From positions 280,133 through 344,132 of the forward strand of contig NW_005196900.1 in the NCBI RefSeq assembly GCF_000372725.1: a stretch of DNA of 64,000 nt, written 5' to 3'. The translations under genes were made by a program, and so were the position numbers. The stretch comes from Emiliania huxleyi CCMP1516. Lineage: Eukaryota > Haptophyta > Isochrysidales > Noelaerhabdaceae. Shown piece by piece: positions 62,733-64,000 of this stretch (position 1 is its first letter; each line of letters begins with the position of its first letter). The notes under the pieces were generated by a model. It did not search any database and was not told where the DNA came from. It saw only the letters and a program-made list of their open reading frames with translations.

Positions 62733-64000
62733 CTACTCTGACTCTTCCTCTCCCTGCGAGTAAGCTGAAATGATCTCGGCGTAGTATTCTTTGGTGGCGG
62801 ATGCAACCTCTTCGATTTTCTCCTCGTACTTCTCATAGACCGTCTGTGCGCTAATGATGGCTAGCACCTCGAAGACAGTGATAGCCAGAACAACGAGGAC
62901 GGCGAGCCCCTTGCCAATAACTGCTTTGGCCCTTGCCCATTTACTCATCCCGTTTTGTTTTGCGACCGCGGCCAGCTGGGCTTTCCTCTGAGGGTTGCTG
63001 TCTAGGAACTTAGCGATTTTTTGCTTGGTAGCCGTGTTCTGTCCATGGAGTTGCTCGTTGAAAAGTTCTCGCTGCTGGGAAGTCCACTGGCTCGGCTTCG
63101 TGTTCAGCATCTGACTGGCATCTGTCTGCATTTTCAACCCCCGCCTCGACTGGTAAGAGTCTGTAGGGACACCATCTTTGTAGCTGACCATCTGGCGACC
63201 TCGTGCGGACACGTCTTTGACGACTTCTCTCACGAGCCTTTCGTCAATAGAGGCCAATTGTCTGGCACTCGGAAACCCAATCTTCGAGTTGATTATACCT
63301 GTCGCCCGCCCAATGCCAACAAATCGGCTGCCGCCCTTCCACCAATTCCAGACCACCGTGTATCCGCTCTTGAAGAAAACGGGAATCACCCAAAACCCCA
63401 GCAACCCTTGAGCGAATTGGACATACCTCTCTAGCTGCCCATTAAAGAACTCGGTGTTCAAGTCGGTCAGCGCATCAACCTTCACAGCCTCAAGCTCCCC
63501 AACGGTGGCATTGGCCAACTTAATCATGTAATGCTGGCGCAGAGCGCGGTCTTGATCGAGCGCGGCCAAAGGCGCGCTCATGAGCGTAATGTAGGTCTTC
63601 ATGGCCTTCACTGTGAGGTGATCGTATGGGTTGGTGCACGGATGCGGGCAGTAAAAGTGTTGTTCCTCCACGTCATACATGTATGGCTGCAAGCTCGCGT
63701 CCGTCATGGCCGCCTGGGTTCCAACTGGGATTGCACCGAACAGAGCCCACATGCTTTCAACGGTCGTGGCAAGCTGCAGGCGAGGGAAGAAAGCGCCCAT
63801 CCTGGCGCCAGCCTCTGACCACTCCTTGATGGTGCTCATCTCCGGCCTGTTGACCACCTTCTGTTGGAAGCCGGTGAGGTACTCGACGACGCCCTCTTGC
63901 AACTCCTTCTGCTTTAGGTTGAGCGCTGTAGCGCCAGCCATAGTGCCGACAGAGCTCGCGGTGAGAAAGAGACCAACTCCGGGGGACCCCCTGAAGAAAG
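62733..64000 (-). CDS. Intronless membrane-associated protein of lower GC content (5' end may lie outside)
   Basis: The frame runs from the window edge to the stop at 62733; the first ATG in view is 63941 (MAGATALNLKQKELQEGVVE), 402 residues, but the 19 codons before it are open (GVGLFLTASS), so the real start may be outside. It holds a Cys/His pair region (HFYCPHPCTNPYDHL), a hydrophobic part (FAQGLLGFWVIPVFFKSGY), a basic-helical segment, and near the C-terminus one clear helix (GLAVLVVLAITVFEVLAII) and an acidic end (SQGEEESE). No family recognised. Codon usage is visibly less GC-biased than in all neighbours and there are no introns, which could reflect transfer, for example from a virus or bacterium. 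Confidence 0.6.
   Translation of the reverse strand, partial: FFRGSPGVGLFLTASSVGTMAGATALNLKQKELQEGVVEYLTGFQQKVVNRPEMSTIKEWSEAGARMGAFFPRLQLATTVESMWALFGAIPVGTQAAMTDASLQPYMYDVEEQHFYCPHPCTNPYDHLTVKAMKTYITLMSAPLAALDQDRALRQHYMIKLANATVGELEAVKVDALTDLNTEFFNGQLERYVQFAQGLLGFWVIPVFFKSGYTVVWNWWKGGSRFVGIGRATGIINSKIGFPSARQLASIDERLVREVVKDVSARGRQMVSYKDGVPTDSYQSRRGLKMQTDASQMLNTKPSQWTSQQRELFNEQLHGQNTATKQKIAKFLDSNPQRKAQLAAVAKQNGMSKWARAKAVIGKGLAVLVVLAITVFEVLAIISAQTVYEKYEEKIEEVASATKEYYAEIISAYSQGEEESE

Overview
The window reads as nuclear DNA of a very GC-rich unicellular alga, most likely a haptophyte of the Emiliania/Gephyrocapsa or Chrysochromulina kind. This is an inference from the gene style: compact multi-exon genes with very short introns, about half of which start with GC instead of GT; giant proline-rich surface proteins; ankyrin, F-box/RCC1 and Hint-domain proteins; and dense dispersed repeats. 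There are two assembly gaps (21337-21628 and 41700-42597). No bacterial operons, CRISPR arrays, rRNA or tRNA genes were seen.

Layout. 1-2860: tail of a Pro-rich protein and, convergent to it, a Cys/Pro-rich membrane protein, with a perfect hairpin between them. 2980-4114: RNase H-like retroelement relic. 4100-6840: ankyrin/U-box gene (minus) with a RING-finger relic behind it. 7082-8118: DUF4326-like gene ending in a dispersed 3' module. 8206-9343: HSP90 and short-chain dehydrogenase fragments fused head to tail. 10440-11043: two dispersed repeats. 11153-13482: secreted Hint (hedgehog/intein-type) protein. 14561-16219: ATP-grasp enzyme. 16694-18212: TBC-like protein. 18494-19369: PD-(D/E)XK nuclease-like fragment. 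19528-22434: GNAT + SET-like + Agenet protein. 22800-25538: Tudor/Agenet-like protein. 25624-26174: broken F-box/RCC1 gene. 26550-31094: a 1430-residue protein of unknown role with a duplicated 3' end. 32296-35199: ten-exon ammonium transporter. 35605-36706: second nuclease-like gene, split by a 440-bp transposon. 37122-38991: second ankyrin/U-box gene. 40590-46387: giant proline-rich surface protein. 49002-50333: ankyrin protein. 50700-51375: broken armadillo gene. 52329-53068: Cys-rich membrane protein. 53712-57046: kinesin-14. 59665-61671: ankyrin/RING membrane protein. 62733-64000: intronless gene of lower GC content.

Three themes connect the parts. First, 33 introns could be placed by reading-phase consistency; 17 are GC-AG. 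Many begin with a sequence that duplicates the start of the next exon, as expected if introns arise from small tandem duplications. Second, several genes carry an AATTCTTT-type motif a few to about 65 bases before the start codon, and the same motif ends a dispersed module found behind or in front of genes. Third, repeats, fragments and module swaps (U-box versus RING, HSP90/SDR, nuclease/MITE) show active remodelling of the locus. Exon coordinates were worked out by hand and not checked against transcripts.
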